The position numbers and the translations under genes are program-made. This document shows positions 26,120 through 35,321 of a stretch of 64,000 nucleotides of DNA, piece after piece. Each line of letters opens with the position of its first letter. Position 1 is the stretch's first letter. This stretch comes from Palauibacter sp022826685 (GTDB lineage Bacteria > Gemmatimonadota > Gemmatimonadetes > Palauibacterales > Palauibacteraceae). The stretch lies in the NCBI RefSeq assembly GCF_965221685.1, contig NZ_OZ244907.1; one strand, 5' to 3'. The notes under the pieces are model-generated. The model searched no databases. It worked only from the letters and a program-made list of their open reading frames with translations, and was not told the origin of the DNA.

Positions 26120-27000
26120 CACCCTTCCTCGTTCATCTCGTTCTCCCGTGATCCGGCTCCCCGTGTCGTGCCGCACGACACGAGCCGGCGGGCGAGTTCC
26201 AGATTGCCGTGATGTCCCGGTCGTTCCGCGACCACATGACATTGCAGTCTCGCGCCCACGAGTGCGAGATCGCCGATGATGTCGAGAATCTTGTGGCGCA
26301 CGAACTCATCCGGGAAACGGAGGCTCTGTCCGGCCTCGAGCCCGTCCGCGGAGAGGGCGAGCGTGTTGTCCCGCGTCGCTCCGAGGGCGAGTCCCCGCTC
26401 ACGCAGCGTCTCCCTCCATTCGGACAGCCCGAAGGTGCGGGCCGGCGCGATCTCCCGCAGGAACTCCACGGGCTCCAGCTGCGCGCTCGCGGACTGCCGC
26501 CCGATAAGAGGGTGGTCGAAGTCGATCGTCGCCGATATCCGGCCGGAATCCGCGGGAAGGACATCGTACCGCGTCTTCCCGATGGAGAAGCGCAGGGGGC
26601 GGTCGATCCGGAGGCACGGCGCCTCTGCGTCCTGCGCGACGGGCCCGGCTTCCAGCAGCCGGCCGCACCACGCGCCGGCGCTCCCGTCGAGGGCGGGCGG
26701 TTCCGGCCCGGAGACGTCGATCCAGAGGTTGTCGAGCATCAGCCCGTACGCCGCGGCGAGCACATGTTCGGCGGTGCGAACCACGGCTTCGCCCCGTCGG
26801 AGGGCGGTCTCGCGGTGGGTGGAGTGAACGGACTCCACCGTCGCCGGTATCTCCGGCGCACCGGGAAGATCCGTGCGGCGGAAGCGCAGACCGCCGTCTT
26901 CGGGCGCGGGACGAAGCCTGACGACGGAGGGCTCCCCCGTGTGTATTCCGTACCCGCGGACCTCCACGGCCCGCGCGATCGTGCGCTGTTTCGCGGTCAA
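26119..27000 (-). CDS. lpxC: UDP-3-O-acyl-N-acetylglucosamine deacetylase
   Basis: LpxC is the zinc deacetylase that commits UDP-acyl-GlcNAc to lipid A. The zinc ligands are visible in RTAEHVLAAAYGL and RHKILDIIGDLAL (HxxxD), and the catalytic His lies in ERPGHHGNLELAR. Family motifs GYGIHTGEPS and ARTFGLSEW are also present. It has 293 residues. The start is a TTG in a TTGA overlap with lpxD; apparent extension upstream lies inside lpxD. LpxC is usually the regulated step of the pathway; no FtsH-type degron can be judged by eye. Confidence 0.94.
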   Translation of the reverse strand: MTAKQRTIARAVEVRGYGIHTGEPSVVRLRPAPEDGGLRFRRTDLPGAPEIPATVESVHSTHRETALRRGEAVVRTAEHVLAAAYGLMLDNLWIDVSGPEPPALDGSAGAWCGRLLEAGPVAQDAEAPCLRIDRPLRFSIGKTRYDVLPADSGRISATIDFDHPLIGRQSASAQLEPVEFLREIAPARTFGLSEWRETLRERGLALGATRDNTLALSADGLEAGQSLRFPDEFVRHKILDIIGDLALVGARLQCHVVAERPGHHGNLELARRLVSCGTTRGAGSRENEMNEEG

Positions 27001-28070
27001 GCGCCTTCTTCGTCCGACCCGTCCCGCCGGGCGGGCCGCTCGCCCTCGCCGCGGGCGCCCAGCCACCGCTCGAGCCGCGCAACGCGATGGAAGAGATCCG
27101 GCAGGCGGCTCAGGTGTGCGGCCTCCTTCAGCCACGAACGCTGAGGCCGGGCCGGCGTCCCTCCCAGCTCCGCTCCGGCCGGCACATCCTGGACCACGCC
27201 CGTCTGGCCCGCGATGCGCGCGCCGGCACCGATCGTCAGGTGGCCCGCCACGCCGGCCTGGCCACCGAACTGCGTTCCGGCACCGATGTCGCAGCTTCCC
27301 GCGATGCCGACGTGCGCCGCGATGAGGCAATCGCTCCCGATCCGCACGTTGTGCCCCACATGCACGAGGTTGTCGAGCTTGGTCCGGTCCCCGATCCGCG
27401 TGTCGTCGAGCGCGCCGCGGTCGATCGTGCAGTTCGCTCCGATCTCGACGTCGTCTCCGATCACGCAGCCGCCGATCTGCGGCACCTTGTGCGCCCCGTC
27501 CGGCCCCGGCACGTACCCGAAGCCGTCCGTCCCGATGCGGACGCCGGCATGCACCCGCACCCGGTCGCCCAGCTCGACGCCGTGGAGGACGGAGACGGCG
27601 TGGCCGAGCCGGCAATCGACGCCGATCCGGGCTCCGCGGCCGATCAGCGTCCCCGGCCCCACCCACGTCCCGCGCCCCACCCGGGCCCCGTCTTCCACCA
27701 CTGCGCCCGGGCCCAGCGACACCGCCTCCCCGATCCGCGCCCCCTCGTCGACCCGGGCGGATGGGTGGATTCCCGGCGGCGGCGGGGGCTCCGGATGAAA
27801 GAGCCGCACGATCGTGGCGAAGGACAGATGAGGGTCGTCGACCTTCAGGACGCTGAACCGGAGCTCGCGCGGTTCGAAGCTGCGCGGGGTCAGCACGGCC
27901 CCCGCCCGCGTCCCCCGGACGGCTTCCCGCATCGCCTCGCGGGCGAAGAATGCGAGGTCTCCCGGGCCGGCGAGGTCGAGCGAGGCCACTCCGCTCAACC
28001 GGCGGTCGGGATCGCCCAGCACATCCGCGCCCACGCGACGAGCGAGATCGGAGACCGTGAACGTCGTCAT
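26997..28070 (-). CDS. lpxD: UDP-3-O-acylglucosamine N-acyltransferase
   Basis: LpxD adds the second 3-hydroxyacyl chain, on the 2-amino group of UDP-3-O-acylglucosamine. An N-terminal uridine-binding domain (about 1-95) precedes a left-handed beta helix of hexapeptide repeats; the catalytic-type His lies in LDNLVHVGHNVRIGSDCLIA, and FGYVPGPDGAHKVPQIGG is the LpxD signature loop. It has 357 residues with an ATG start. The C-terminus has a charged extension (ARGEGERPARRDG). It is first of the contiguous lpx genes, 54 bases after the Skp-like gene. Confidence 0.95.
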   Translation of the reverse strand: MTTFTVSDLARRVGADVLGDPDRRLSGVASLDLAGPGDLAFFAREAMREAVRGTRAGAVLTPRSFEPRELRFSVLKVDDPHLSFATIVRLFHPEPPPPPGIHPSARVDEGARIGEAVSLGPGAVVEDGARVGRGTWVGPGTLIGRGARIGVDCRLGHAVSVLHGVELGDRVRVHAGVRIGTDGFGYVPGPDGAHKVPQIGGCVIGDDVEIGANCTIDRGALDDTRIGDRTKLDNLVHVGHNVRIGSDCLIAAHVGIAGSCDIGAGTQFGGQAGVAGHLTIGAGARIAGQTGVVQDVPAGAELGGTPARPQRSWLKEAAHLSRLPDLFHRVARLERWLGARGEGERPARRDGSDEEGA

Positions 28071-28103
28071 TCGCGGACCGGGTCGGAGCCCGTGCCTAGT
28101 GTG

Positions 28104-28125
28104 GTGTCGCAGAAATCCGCGACAC
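28104..28125 (-). terminator. Inverted repeat between the Skp-like gene and lpxD
   Basis: A perfect 7-base inverted repeat GTGTCGC/GCGACAC (28104-28110 and 28119-28125, 8-base loop) begins at the stop codon of the Skp-like gene. A competing outer pairing (CTAGTGT with ACACTAG) is also possible. It lacks a T tract, so partial termination or mRNA-end protection is more likely than full termination. Confidence 0.35.
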
Positions 28126-28733
28126 TAGCCGCCGGGCTGGGCCGAGAGGTCGGCGAGGTCCACCCCGAGACGCTCGAGCACCGAGGTGGTGATGTCGAGG
28201 GAGGTGTCCGCCGCCACGACGCCCGCGGCGATGTCGAGCACGATCGAGTAGCTGTTTTCCGCGCGGATCTCCTCGATCACCTCGTTCACGCGCACGACGA
28301 TCGGTTCGAGCAACTCCGCGCGACGCCGATCGAGTTCCACGTTCAGTTCCTGCTGCCGCGTCGCCGCCTCCTGTTGCTTGTCACGGATCTCCTGCTCCTT
28401 CTGCTGGCGTCCCGCCGGGTCGAGCAGCGACTGCTGCTGCTGGTACGCCCCGATGAGAGAGTCGATCTCCGCCGCGAAGGACTCGAGTTCGCCTTCGAAC
28501 TCGATAGACACGCGCTGAAATGCGGCGCCCGCCGAATCCGCGCCGGGTGCGACGGGAAGGATGGCCTGCGTGTTCACGTAGACGATCGGCGTGCCCTCAG
28601 GGGGCAGCGGGACCAGTTCCAGCGCCGCCGGCGCCCCTGGCAGTTCCTGACCGGCCAGAGGGCCCGCGATCAGCGAGCCAAGCGCCAGCGCGCGCATCAC
28701 GGCCGGCCTTGCGCCCCCGTGGATCCAGTTCAT
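28125..28733 (-). CDS. OmpH/Skp-family periplasmic chaperone
   Basis: This encodes 202 residues. An N-terminal signal peptide (MNWIHGGARPAVMRALALGS, cleavage near PLAGQ) is followed by a short beta part (PIVYVNTQAIL) and a long coiled coil rich in Gln, Glu and Lys (about residues 90-150, with QQKEQEIRDKQQEAATRQQE). A C-terminal strand segment (SYSIVLDIAAGVVAADTSLD) returns to the body, as in Skp. Skp carries unfolded outer-membrane proteins to the Bam complex, and the gene directly follows bamA here, as in Proteobacteria. The GAGAGGGAT ribosome site lies before the ATG. Confidence 0.88.
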   Translation of the reverse strand: MNWIHGGARPAVMRALALGSLIAGPLAGQELPGAPAALELVPLPPEGTPIVYVNTQAILPVAPGADSAGAAFQRVSIEFEGELESFAAEIDSLIGAYQQQQSLLDPAGRQQKEQEIRDKQQEAATRQQELNVELDRRRAELLEPIVVRVNEVIEEIRAENSYSIVLDIAAGVVAADTSLDITTSVLERLGVDLADLSAQPGG

Positions 28734-28751
28734 GTCGGTATCCCTCTCGGT

Positions 28752-31181
28752 TCAGAACACACGTCCGAACTTGAAGTGCAACTGCCAACCAGGATCCGGC
28801 CTGCCCAGGACATCGCGCCGGTCGAATCCGTATGCGTAGTCGAGTCCCAGGGGACCGAAGGGCGTCACCAGACTCGCGCCGATCCCCGCCCCCACCAGAA
28901 GGTCCGTCGGGTTGAGCTGGCTGGCGTCCAGCCAGACGTTCCCGGCGTCCATGAAGGCGCTCATGAAGATGCTGCTCGTAAGCTTGATCCCGAAAGTCAC
29001 CCCGGTCCGGAAGAACGATTCTCCCACGCGGTCGAGGTCGCTGAAGGGGGCGTCGTCCGGGATGTGACCGGACGGCGTCACCGAGGCTTCGTCGTATCCT
29101 CGTAACTGGATTCCCGCCTGCGTGCCCCCCGCGTAGTAGCGCTCGGTGAAGAACGGATTGCTGCCCAGGATGAGGCCCGCCTCGAAGCTGAGGCCGAAGG
29201 TGAGTTCGATGGGCGGACTCGTGCTCCCGGGCCCCCCGCCGAGTCGGCCCACCGGCACGAACCACTCGCTTGTCAGGTCGAGCTTCTGGTAGTTCCCATC
29301 GCCCCCGAGAACGCCCCCGGTCTGCCGGAACGAGAGCTGGTTCCGGGCGCCCGCCGTCGCGAACAGGGGATTGTTCCGGCTGTCCTGGACCAGGCGCCCC
29401 GAAAGCGTGGACCGCAGACCGGAGAAGAGCGAGAACCGCCTCCCGATCGCGTTCGTCGTGTCGAGTCCCCGCACGTCGTCGTTGAAGAGCGAGTAGCCCA
29501 GGAAAACGCGGGTGTTTCGGATCCCGAAGATGGGGACGCCGATTTCGGTGAGCCCGCCTGTCTGGCGGCGGTCCCCGAGGCTGAAACCGGTGAACTGGTC
29601 CCGCGAGGCCCGGAAGGTGGCGTTAGCCGAGTAGTGGCTTCCCAGGAGTTCCGGATCGGAGTAGCTGAGGTCGAAGTCCCGCTGCCGGCGGCCGAAGATC
29701 CAGCGGACGCTCCCCGTCTTCGCGAGTCCGAAGAGGTTCGGCTGCGAATAGCCGATGAACCCCGCGAGCCCGGTATAGCCGGACGCGGTGATGCCGAAGT
29801 TCATCGTCCCCGTCTGCTTCTCCTGCACGCGCAGCGAGATGTCGATGTCCCCGTCCGGGCGCGGGCGGATGTCGATCGCCTCGTCCGGCGGCAGCGGCTC
29901 GAAGAAGTTCAGCCCCTGGATGTTCTGGAACGACTGGATCAGGCGTTCCTGCGAGTACACGTCTCCGGGGAAGATGAGCAGACGATTCCGGATCACGCGG
30001 TCGTGCGTGGCCGTGTTCCCTTCGATCGCGATCTCGCGGATATAGCTCCGCGCGCCCTCCTGGATCACGAGGTGGGCCGTGACGCGCGGCGGCTCGCCCT
30101 CGGGGACGTCCACGCGCCGCACATCCGGCGTGACGCGGGAGGCAAGGTATCCGTTGTTCCGGTAGAGGTCTCCGAGATCAGCCGGCGAAGCGTAGAAGGC
30201 GGTGAAGTTGAAGGGAGGATACGTCTCGTCCCCTTCGGGCTCGTGCTGGTCGCGCCGCACGATCGGCTCGATCGTCGCGAGCGGGAAAGCGCGGTTCCCC
30301 GTAATCCTCAGGTCCTCGAGCAGATACTGGTCGCCCTCCGCGACGCGGATTTCGATCCGGCCCTTCCCGGTGACGCGGTCCGATATGACCGTGTCCCCGA
30401 GCACCTCGAAGTCGAGAAAACCGTTCGCGCGGTAGAAGTCCGGGAGTCGCTCCGTCAGGTCGCGCCTGAACTCATCCTTCTTGAGCTCGCCCGAATCGAA
30501 CCAGAAGAACCCTTCCTCGTCCGTCGCCATCGCCGCCCGGAGCTCCGCGTCCGTGAACGCTTCATTCCCGTCGAAGGTGATCGCCGTAAGCCCGAGCCGC
30601 GGTCCTTCGTCCACGTCGAACACGACGAGAAAGTCCGAGGGAAACGCAGCGTCCGGGCGGATGAGCGTATCCACGCTCGCGGTGGGAAACCCTTCGTTGG
30701 ACAACAGTTCGAGGACCGTGACGCGCGCGCGGCCGATCCGGTTGGGGTCGAGTGGACTGTTGTTCGCGAGGCCCACGGTGTCGCGGATGACGTCTTCGTC
30801 CACCCGTTCCAGTCCGCGGAAGGCGTACTGCGTGATGTAGGGCCGTTCCTCAACCCGGATGTAGAAGACCCCTCGCTCCGGATCGTCCGACTCCCCCACC
30901 CCGATCTCGACGTCGGAGAAGTCTCCGGAGCTGAAGAGGCGGCGGATCGCGTCCTGGATCTGGGGCTGGCGCACGACGTTGCCCGGGCGAAGGCCGCTCC
31001 GGGTGATGATGATGTTCGCGGTGTGGCGCTGATTCCCCACGACCACGACCGAATCGACGCGGACGGATGACTGGTCGAGCTGAATCTGCGCCGCCGCAGG
31101 CTCCACCACGGCGAGCCCGAGGATCAGGCCCGTCAGCACCAGTCCGCCCGCCGCGCTGGCGAGCGGCCGCCGGCGGTTCAT
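28752..31181 (-). CDS. bamA: Outer membrane protein assembly factor BamA
   Basis: BamA inserts beta-barrel proteins into the outer membrane. A signal peptide (ends near VEPAAAQ) is followed by five POTRA-type domains (about 35-430), visible as repeating IRVEE/GN-type strands such as ITFDGNEAFTDAELRAAM and IAIEGNTATHDRVIRNRLL. A 16-strand barrel comes next with FFTERYYAGGTQAGIQLRG and PFGPLGLDYAYGF, ending in aromatic Phe (LHFKFGRVF), the barrel-targeting residue. It has 809 residues and starts with ATG in an ATGA overlap with clpC, an unusual neighbour. Loop 6 shows only a diverged form of the usual VRGF motif (QLRGYDE). Confidence 0.95.
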   Translation of the reverse strand: MNRRRPLASAAGGLVLTGLILGLAVVEPAAAQIQLDQSSVRVDSVVVVGNQRHTANIIITRSGLRPGNVVRQPQIQDAIRRLFSSGDFSDVEIGVGESDDPERGVFYIRVEERPYITQYAFRGLERVDEDVIRDTVGLANNSPLDPNRIGRARVTVLELLSNEGFPTASVDTLIRPDAAFPSDFLVVFDVDEGPRLGLTAITFDGNEAFTDAELRAAMATDEEGFFWFDSGELKKDEFRRDLTERLPDFYRANGFLDFEVLGDTVISDRVTGKGRIEIRVAEGDQYLLEDLRITGNRAFPLATIEPIVRRDQHEPEGDETYPPFNFTAFYASPADLGDLYRNNGYLASRVTPDVRRVDVPEGEPPRVTAHLVIQEGARSYIREIAIEGNTATHDRVIRNRLLIFPGDVYSQERLIQSFQNIQGLNFFEPLPPDEAIDIRPRPDGDIDISLRVQEKQTGTMNFGITASGYTGLAGFIGYSQPNLFGLAKTGSVRWIFGRRQRDFDLSYSDPELLGSHYSANATFRASRDQFTGFSLGDRRQTGGLTEIGVPIFGIRNTRVFLGYSLFNDDVRGLDTTNAIGRRFSLFSGLRSTLSGRLVQDSRNNPLFATAGARNQLSFRQTGGVLGGDGNYQKLDLTSEWFVPVGRLGGGPGSTSPPIELTFGLSFEAGLILGSNPFFTERYYAGGTQAGIQLRGYDEASVTPSGHIPDDAPFSDLDRVGESFFRTGVTFGIKLTSSIFMSAFMDAGNVWLDASQLNPTDLLVGAGIGASLVTPFGPLGLDYAYGFDRRDVLGRPDPGWQLHFKFGRVF

Positions 31182-33667
31182 TTCGCCGAGGAAGTCGTGG
31201 GCGTGGCGAACACCAGGCTGTCCTCATCTTCGGCGATGTCCACTCGGATCTGATCGCCGGGCTCGAAATCGGCCATCAGGATCCGCTCGGAGAGCGCATC
31301 CTCGACGTGCCGCTGAATCGTCCGCTTGAGCGGGCGCGCCCCGAACTTCTCGTCGTAGCCGCGGTCCACCAGAAAACGGATCGCCGCATCGGTGAGCTCG
31401 AGTTCGAGCCTCTCCTCCGCGAGGCGCTTCTGTACCTCCCGGAGCTGGATGTGTACGATCTCGCCGAGTTGCTCCTTCGACAGCGGGTGGAAGACGATCG
31501 TCTCCTCGACCCGGTTCAGGAACTCGGGCGTGAACACCCGGTCGATTTCGTCCGAGACGCGTTCCCGGATCCGCTCGTAGTCGATCCCGCTCGCTTCTTC
31601 CGTGAAGCCCACGCGGGTCGAGCTGCCGATGTCACGGCTCCCGACGTTCGATGTCATGATGACGACGGTGTTCTTGAAGTCGATGACCCGACCGTAGTTG
31701 TCCGTGAGCCGACCTTCGTCGAGGACCTGGAGCAGGATGTTGAAGACGTCGGGATGCGCCTTCTCGATCTCGTCGAGCAGGACGACGCTGTACGGCCTCC
31801 GCCGGATGGCCTTCGTGAGCGCGCCGGATTCCTCGTAGCCGACGTAGCCCGGCGGCGCCCCGATGAGACGGCTCACGGAGAATTTCTCCATGTACTCCGA
31901 CATGTCGACGCGCACGAGCGCGCTGTCCTCGGCGAAGAGGAAGCGCGCCAGGGCCCGCGCCAGCTCGGTCTTCCCGACCCCGGTCGGACCACAGAAGATG
32001 AAGCTTCCGATGGGCCGGTCGGGATCCTTCAGCCCCGCCCGCCCGCGGCGGATCGCGCGGCTCACCGCCTCGATCGCCTCGTCCTGCCCGACGACGCTCT
32101 CGTGCAGTTCGTCCTCCATGCGGAGCAGGCGGTCCGTTTCCGCCTCCCTCAGCCGCGTCACGGGAATCCCCGTCCAGCGGCCCACGATGAAGGCGATGTC
32201 GTCCTCGTCGACCGTCGGGCGGAACTCGGCCCGCGCCCGCTCCCATTCGTCCCGGCGGCGCTTGATCTCTTCCTGGACCTCCTTCTCGCGGTCCCTCAGG
32301 TAGGCGGCGCGCTCGAAGTCCTGGTCGCTGATCGCGGCGTCCTTCCACTCCGCGAGCTCCTCCAGCTTCGTGTGGAACTCCTGCACCTCGGCGGGCGGCA
32401 CCTGCGCGGCGAGCCTCGACCGCGCGCCGGCCTCATCGATCACGTCGATGGCCTTGTCCGGGAGAAAGCGGTCCGTGATGTAGCGTTCCGCCAGCCGGGC
32501 GGCGGCGGAGAGCGAGGTGTCCGGGATCTCCACGTTGTGATGATCCTCGTAGTACTTTCGCAGACCCTGGAGGATCTCGACGGTCTCGTCGATGGTCGGA
32601 GCTTCGACGATCACGGTCTGGAAGCGGCGTTCCAGCGCCCCGTCCTTCTCGATGTACTTCCGGTACTCGTTCAGCGTTGAGGCTCCCACGCACTGCAGCT
32701 CCCCCCGGGAGAGGGCAGGCTTGAGCATGTTCGACGCGTCGATCGCGCCTTCCGCCGCGCCCGCGCCGACGAGCGTGTGCAGCTCATCGATGAAGAGGAT
32801 GACGCCTTTCGCCTGCGAGGTCTCGTTCACGATCGCCTTGAGGCGCTCCTCGAACTGGCCCCGGTACTTCGTGCCGGCGATGACCGCAGCCATATCGAGC
32901 GCAAGGACGCGGTGCCGCTTCAGGCTGTCGGGCACGTCGCCCCGCTGGATGGCCTGGGCGAGACCTTCGACGATCGCCGTCTTGCCCACGCCCGGCTCGC
33001 CGATGAGCACGGGGTTGTTCTTCTTGCGGCGCGAGAGGACCTCCATCATGCGCTCGATCTCGCCCAGCCGTCCGATCGTAGGATCGAGCTTCCCCTGCCT
33101 CGCGAGCTGCGTGAGATCGCGGCAGAAATGGTCCAGCGCCGGGGTCTTCGACTTCTTGTCTCCCTTCGTGCCCGACGCACTCGCGGGATCGGAAACGGAG
33201 GCCGCGGCGGGCGTGCCGCCGGCCGGCATGTCCGTCCCGAGCAGCTTCAGCGTCTCGGCCCGCGCGCTGTCGAGCCCGATTCCGGCCTCTCCGAGCACCT
33301 TTGCCGCGAGCCCCTTCTCCTGGCGAAGGAGACCGAGCAGAAGGTGCTCGGTCCCCACGTAGGTGTGGTTGAGTTCCTCCGTCTCGGCCATCGCGTGCTC
33401 GAGCACGTTCTTCGCCTGCGTGGTGTACGGGAGCTCGCCGATCGACGAACTGCTCTTCCCCGTCCGGATGTTCCCCTCCACGAGCCGCTTCAACTCGTCG
33501 AGGTCGGCGGACAGGTTGGCCAGGACCGCGGAGGCGACGCCCTCGCCTTCACGAATCAGGCCGAGGAGGATGTGCTCCGTGCCCACGTAGTCGTGCTTGA
33601 GGCGGATGGCCTCTTCACGCGCCATCGCGAGCACTTTTCGAACACGATCCGTGAAGTTGTAGTTCAT
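31178..33667 (-). CDS. clpC: Clp protease ATPase ClpC
   Basis: ClpC is a Hsp100 unfoldase that feeds ClpP and, in McsB-containing bacteria, recognises arginine-phosphorylated proteins. Domains: two N-repeat motifs (HDYVGTEHILLGLIREGEG, then HTYVGTEHLLLGLLRQEKG), AAA1 with Walker A GEPGVGKT (223-230) and Walker B LFIDELHTL, a middle UVR-type coiled coil (QDFERAAYLRDREKEVQEE), AAA2 with GPTGVGKTELARALA, and a C-terminal small domain. It has 829 residues. It follows mcsA and mcsB as in the Bacillus ctsR operon, but no ctsR is present. ClpP is not in the window. Confidence 0.95.
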   Translation of the reverse strand: MNYNFTDRVRKVLAMAREEAIRLKHDYVGTEHILLGLIREGEGVASAVLANLSADLDELKRLVEGNIRTGKSSSSIGELPYTTQAKNVLEHAMAETEELNHTYVGTEHLLLGLLRQEKGLAAKVLGEAGIGLDSARAETLKLLGTDMPAGGTPAAASVSDPASASGTKGDKKSKTPALDHFCRDLTQLARQGKLDPTIGRLGEIERMMEVLSRRKKNNPVLIGEPGVGKTAIVEGLAQAIQRGDVPDSLKRHRVLALDMAAVIAGTKYRGQFEERLKAIVNETSQAKGVILFIDELHTLVGAGAAEGAIDASNMLKPALSRGELQCVGASTLNEYRKYIEKDGALERRFQTVIVEAPTIDETVEILQGLRKYYEDHHNVEIPDTSLSAAARLAERYITDRFLPDKAIDVIDEAGARSRLAAQVPPAEVQEFHTKLEELAEWKDAAISDQDFERAAYLRDREKEVQEEIKRRRDEWERARAEFRPTVDEDDIAFIVGRWTGIPVTRLREAETDRLLRMEDELHESVVGQDEAIEAVSRAIRRGRAGLKDPDRPIGSFIFCGPTGVGKTELARALARFLFAEDSALVRVDMSEYMEKFSVSRLIGAPPGYVGYEESGALTKAIRRRPYSVVLLDEIEKAHPDVFNILLQVLDEGRLTDNYGRVIDFKNTVVIMTSNVGSRDIGSSTRVGFTEEASGIDYERIRERVSDEIDRVFTPEFLNRVEETIVFHPLSKEQLGEIVHIQLREVQKRLAEERLELELTDAAIRFLVDRGYDEKFGARPLKRTIQRHVEDALSERILMADFEPGDQIRVDIAEDEDSLVFATPTTSSAK

Positions 33668-33709
33668 CCGAGCCTCATGTGGCGTCGACGGTACGGCCGG
33701 CAGCGCGAC

Positions 33710-34801
33710 TCAGTGCGATCCCGCGTCATTCAAGGCTCTTCGAACGTAGCTCGCGCGGAACGCGTCCGCATCCGCCTCGTCGAGCCGGCGCCCCGCCGCG
33801 CGCGCGAGATGTGCGGTCTGGGCGTGGATCATCATGCGGCTGATCACATCTACCCGGGGTGTTTTCAGAAGTTTCAGCGAGATGCCGAGACGGACCCCGG
33901 AGAGGAGGTTCATCATCTCCTCGAAGGGCAGACTTCTCGCATGGCACAGGATCCCGTAGGCTCGCCACACCTTGTCCTCGAGCACGTTCGGCGCCTCTCG
34001 CAGCAGGACGGCGCGCGCCTGCTTCTCGTAGCCGATGACGCGGCCGACCAGACGTTCGAGCTGGTCGATCAGATCCTCCTCGGTCTTGCCCAGGGTCGTC
34101 TGGTTCGAGATCTGGAACAGGTTCCCGACGATCCTCGAACCCTCTCCGTATAGACCCCGGTAGGTGACGCCGAGTTGCCCCATCCCTTCCAGCACCTTGC
34201 GGATCTGACGGGTGAGGACGAGACCGGGCAGGTGGATGAAGACGGAGGCCCGCAGCCCGGTCCCCACATTGGTCGGACACGAGGTCAGGAAGCCGAACTC
34301 CTGGTGGAAGGCGTACGGAAGGCGGGCGCCGATCTCCTCGTCGAGCTGATCGAGGTCGCGCCAGGCGGCCGCGAGCTGGAAGCCGCCGCGCAGCGTCTGC
34401 AGCCGGAGGTGATCTTCCTCGTTCACCATCATCCCGAGCGCGCGCGTCCGGGACAGGGCGAGACCCGAGCCGCGGCGCGGTCCGGTTTCGGGTCCGCCGA
34501 TGAGTTCCTTGCTTACGAGCCGTCGTTCGAGCAGGAGGAGGCGGTCCACCGGGTCGAGGCGCGAGATCTCCCAGAAATCGACCTCTTCGAGCACGCCCGC
34601 GACCTCGGTCGCGGCCCGCGCCTTCTCGAGCAGGGCCTCGCGCTCCTCCCCGGTGGCGTGCGCGGAGAACGAATATCCCTGGAGGTTGCGGGCGAGGCGT
34701 ACGCGACTCGAGACGACGATGTCGCCATCGGGGCCCTCTTCATCCAGCCAGTCGAGACCGTGCGTCCCGATGAGCGGTGCGCCCGCCGACCCGTCCGTCA
34801 C
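33710..34801 (-). CDS. mcsB: Protein arginine kinase McsB
   Basis: McsB, a phosphagen-kinase homologue, phosphorylates arginine side chains and marks proteins for ClpC-ClpP. The nucleotide-binding SSRVRLARNLQGY motif and the active-site segment TSCPTNVGTGLRASVFIHL with the catalytic Cys are present, followed by GEGSRIVGNLFQISNQ. It has 363 residues, starting with GTG in a GTGA overlap with mcsA. The gene order mcsA-mcsB-clpC is conserved with Firmicutes. A C-terminal Arg/Ala-rich stretch (HLARAAGRRLDEADADAF) corresponds to the phosphoarginine-sensing dimer region in Firmicutes McsB (family knowledge). Confidence 0.93.
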   Translation of the reverse strand: MTDGSAGAPLIGTHGLDWLDEEGPDGDIVVSSRVRLARNLQGYSFSAHATGEEREALLEKARAATEVAGVLEEVDFWEISRLDPVDRLLLLERRLVSKELIGGPETGPRRGSGLALSRTRALGMMVNEEDHLRLQTLRGGFQLAAAWRDLDQLDEEIGARLPYAFHQEFGFLTSCPTNVGTGLRASVFIHLPGLVLTRQIRKVLEGMGQLGVTYRGLYGEGSRIVGNLFQISNQTTLGKTEEDLIDQLERLVGRVIGYEKQARAVLLREAPNVLEDKVWRAYGILCHARSLPFEEMMNLLSGVRLGISLKLLKTPRVDVISRMMIHAQTAHLARAAGRRLDEADADAFRASYVRRALNDAGSH

Positions 34802-35292
34802 GAGACCTCCGTCAGCGCGTGGATCGCGTCTCTGAGGTCGGCCGCGGATTCGAAGTCCTCGATCTCCACGGCGCGCTCGAGCCGTCGCTTGAGGGTGGAG
34901 AGGCGAAGCTGCTCGGGGTCCGCGTCCGGAGCCGTGCTGACGTACACCTTGCCCATGTGCTGCGAGGAGCCGTGAATGCGGCGGAGGAGCGCACGGAGCT
35001 GGCGGTGGAACTGCGCGTAGCACTGCGGACAACCCAGCCTCCCCGACTTGCGGAAGTCGCCGGCCCCGGTGCCGCAGTACTCGCAGGCCCCGCCGGCCTC
35101 GTCGAACAGGTTGTCCCCGGCGCTCCCGCCGAGGTGCGCGAGCAGGTCCGCCATGGGCGCGGATCCGCCGCCGGCCGCCACGCCCTTCAACGTCGCGCAG
35201 GTCGAACAGAGATTGAGCGTGCGCATCTCGTTGTTCTCAATCTCCGTAAGCGTGATCGTCGCCTTGCGTTCTCCGCAGTTCTCGCAGTCCAT
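34798..35292 (-). CDS. mcsA: McsA-like zinc-finger activator of McsB
   Basis: McsA binds zinc and activates the arginine kinase McsB. Four Cys pairs are seen: CENCG at the N-terminus, CSTC, CEYCG and CPQC, giving two zinc sites. A C-terminal UVR motif follows (LERAVEIEDFESAADLRDAI), which in McsA contacts McsB or ClpC. It has 164 residues, starting with ATG 29 bases after lolD's partner gene region on the upstream side. The end shares GTGA with mcsB. No CtsR-type repressor lies beside it, so heat-shock control must differ from Bacillus. Confidence 0.9.
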   Translation of the reverse strand: MDCENCGERKATITLTEIENNEMRTLNLCSTCATLKGVAAGGGSAPMADLLAHLGGSAGDNLFDEAGGACEYCGTGAGDFRKSGRLGCPQCYAQFHRQLRALLRRIHGSSQHMGKVYVSTAPDADPEQLRLSTLKRRLERAVEIEDFESAADLRDAIHALTEVS

Positions 35293-35321
35293 CCCGTTTC
35301 TCCGTTACCTCGCCCGGCACT

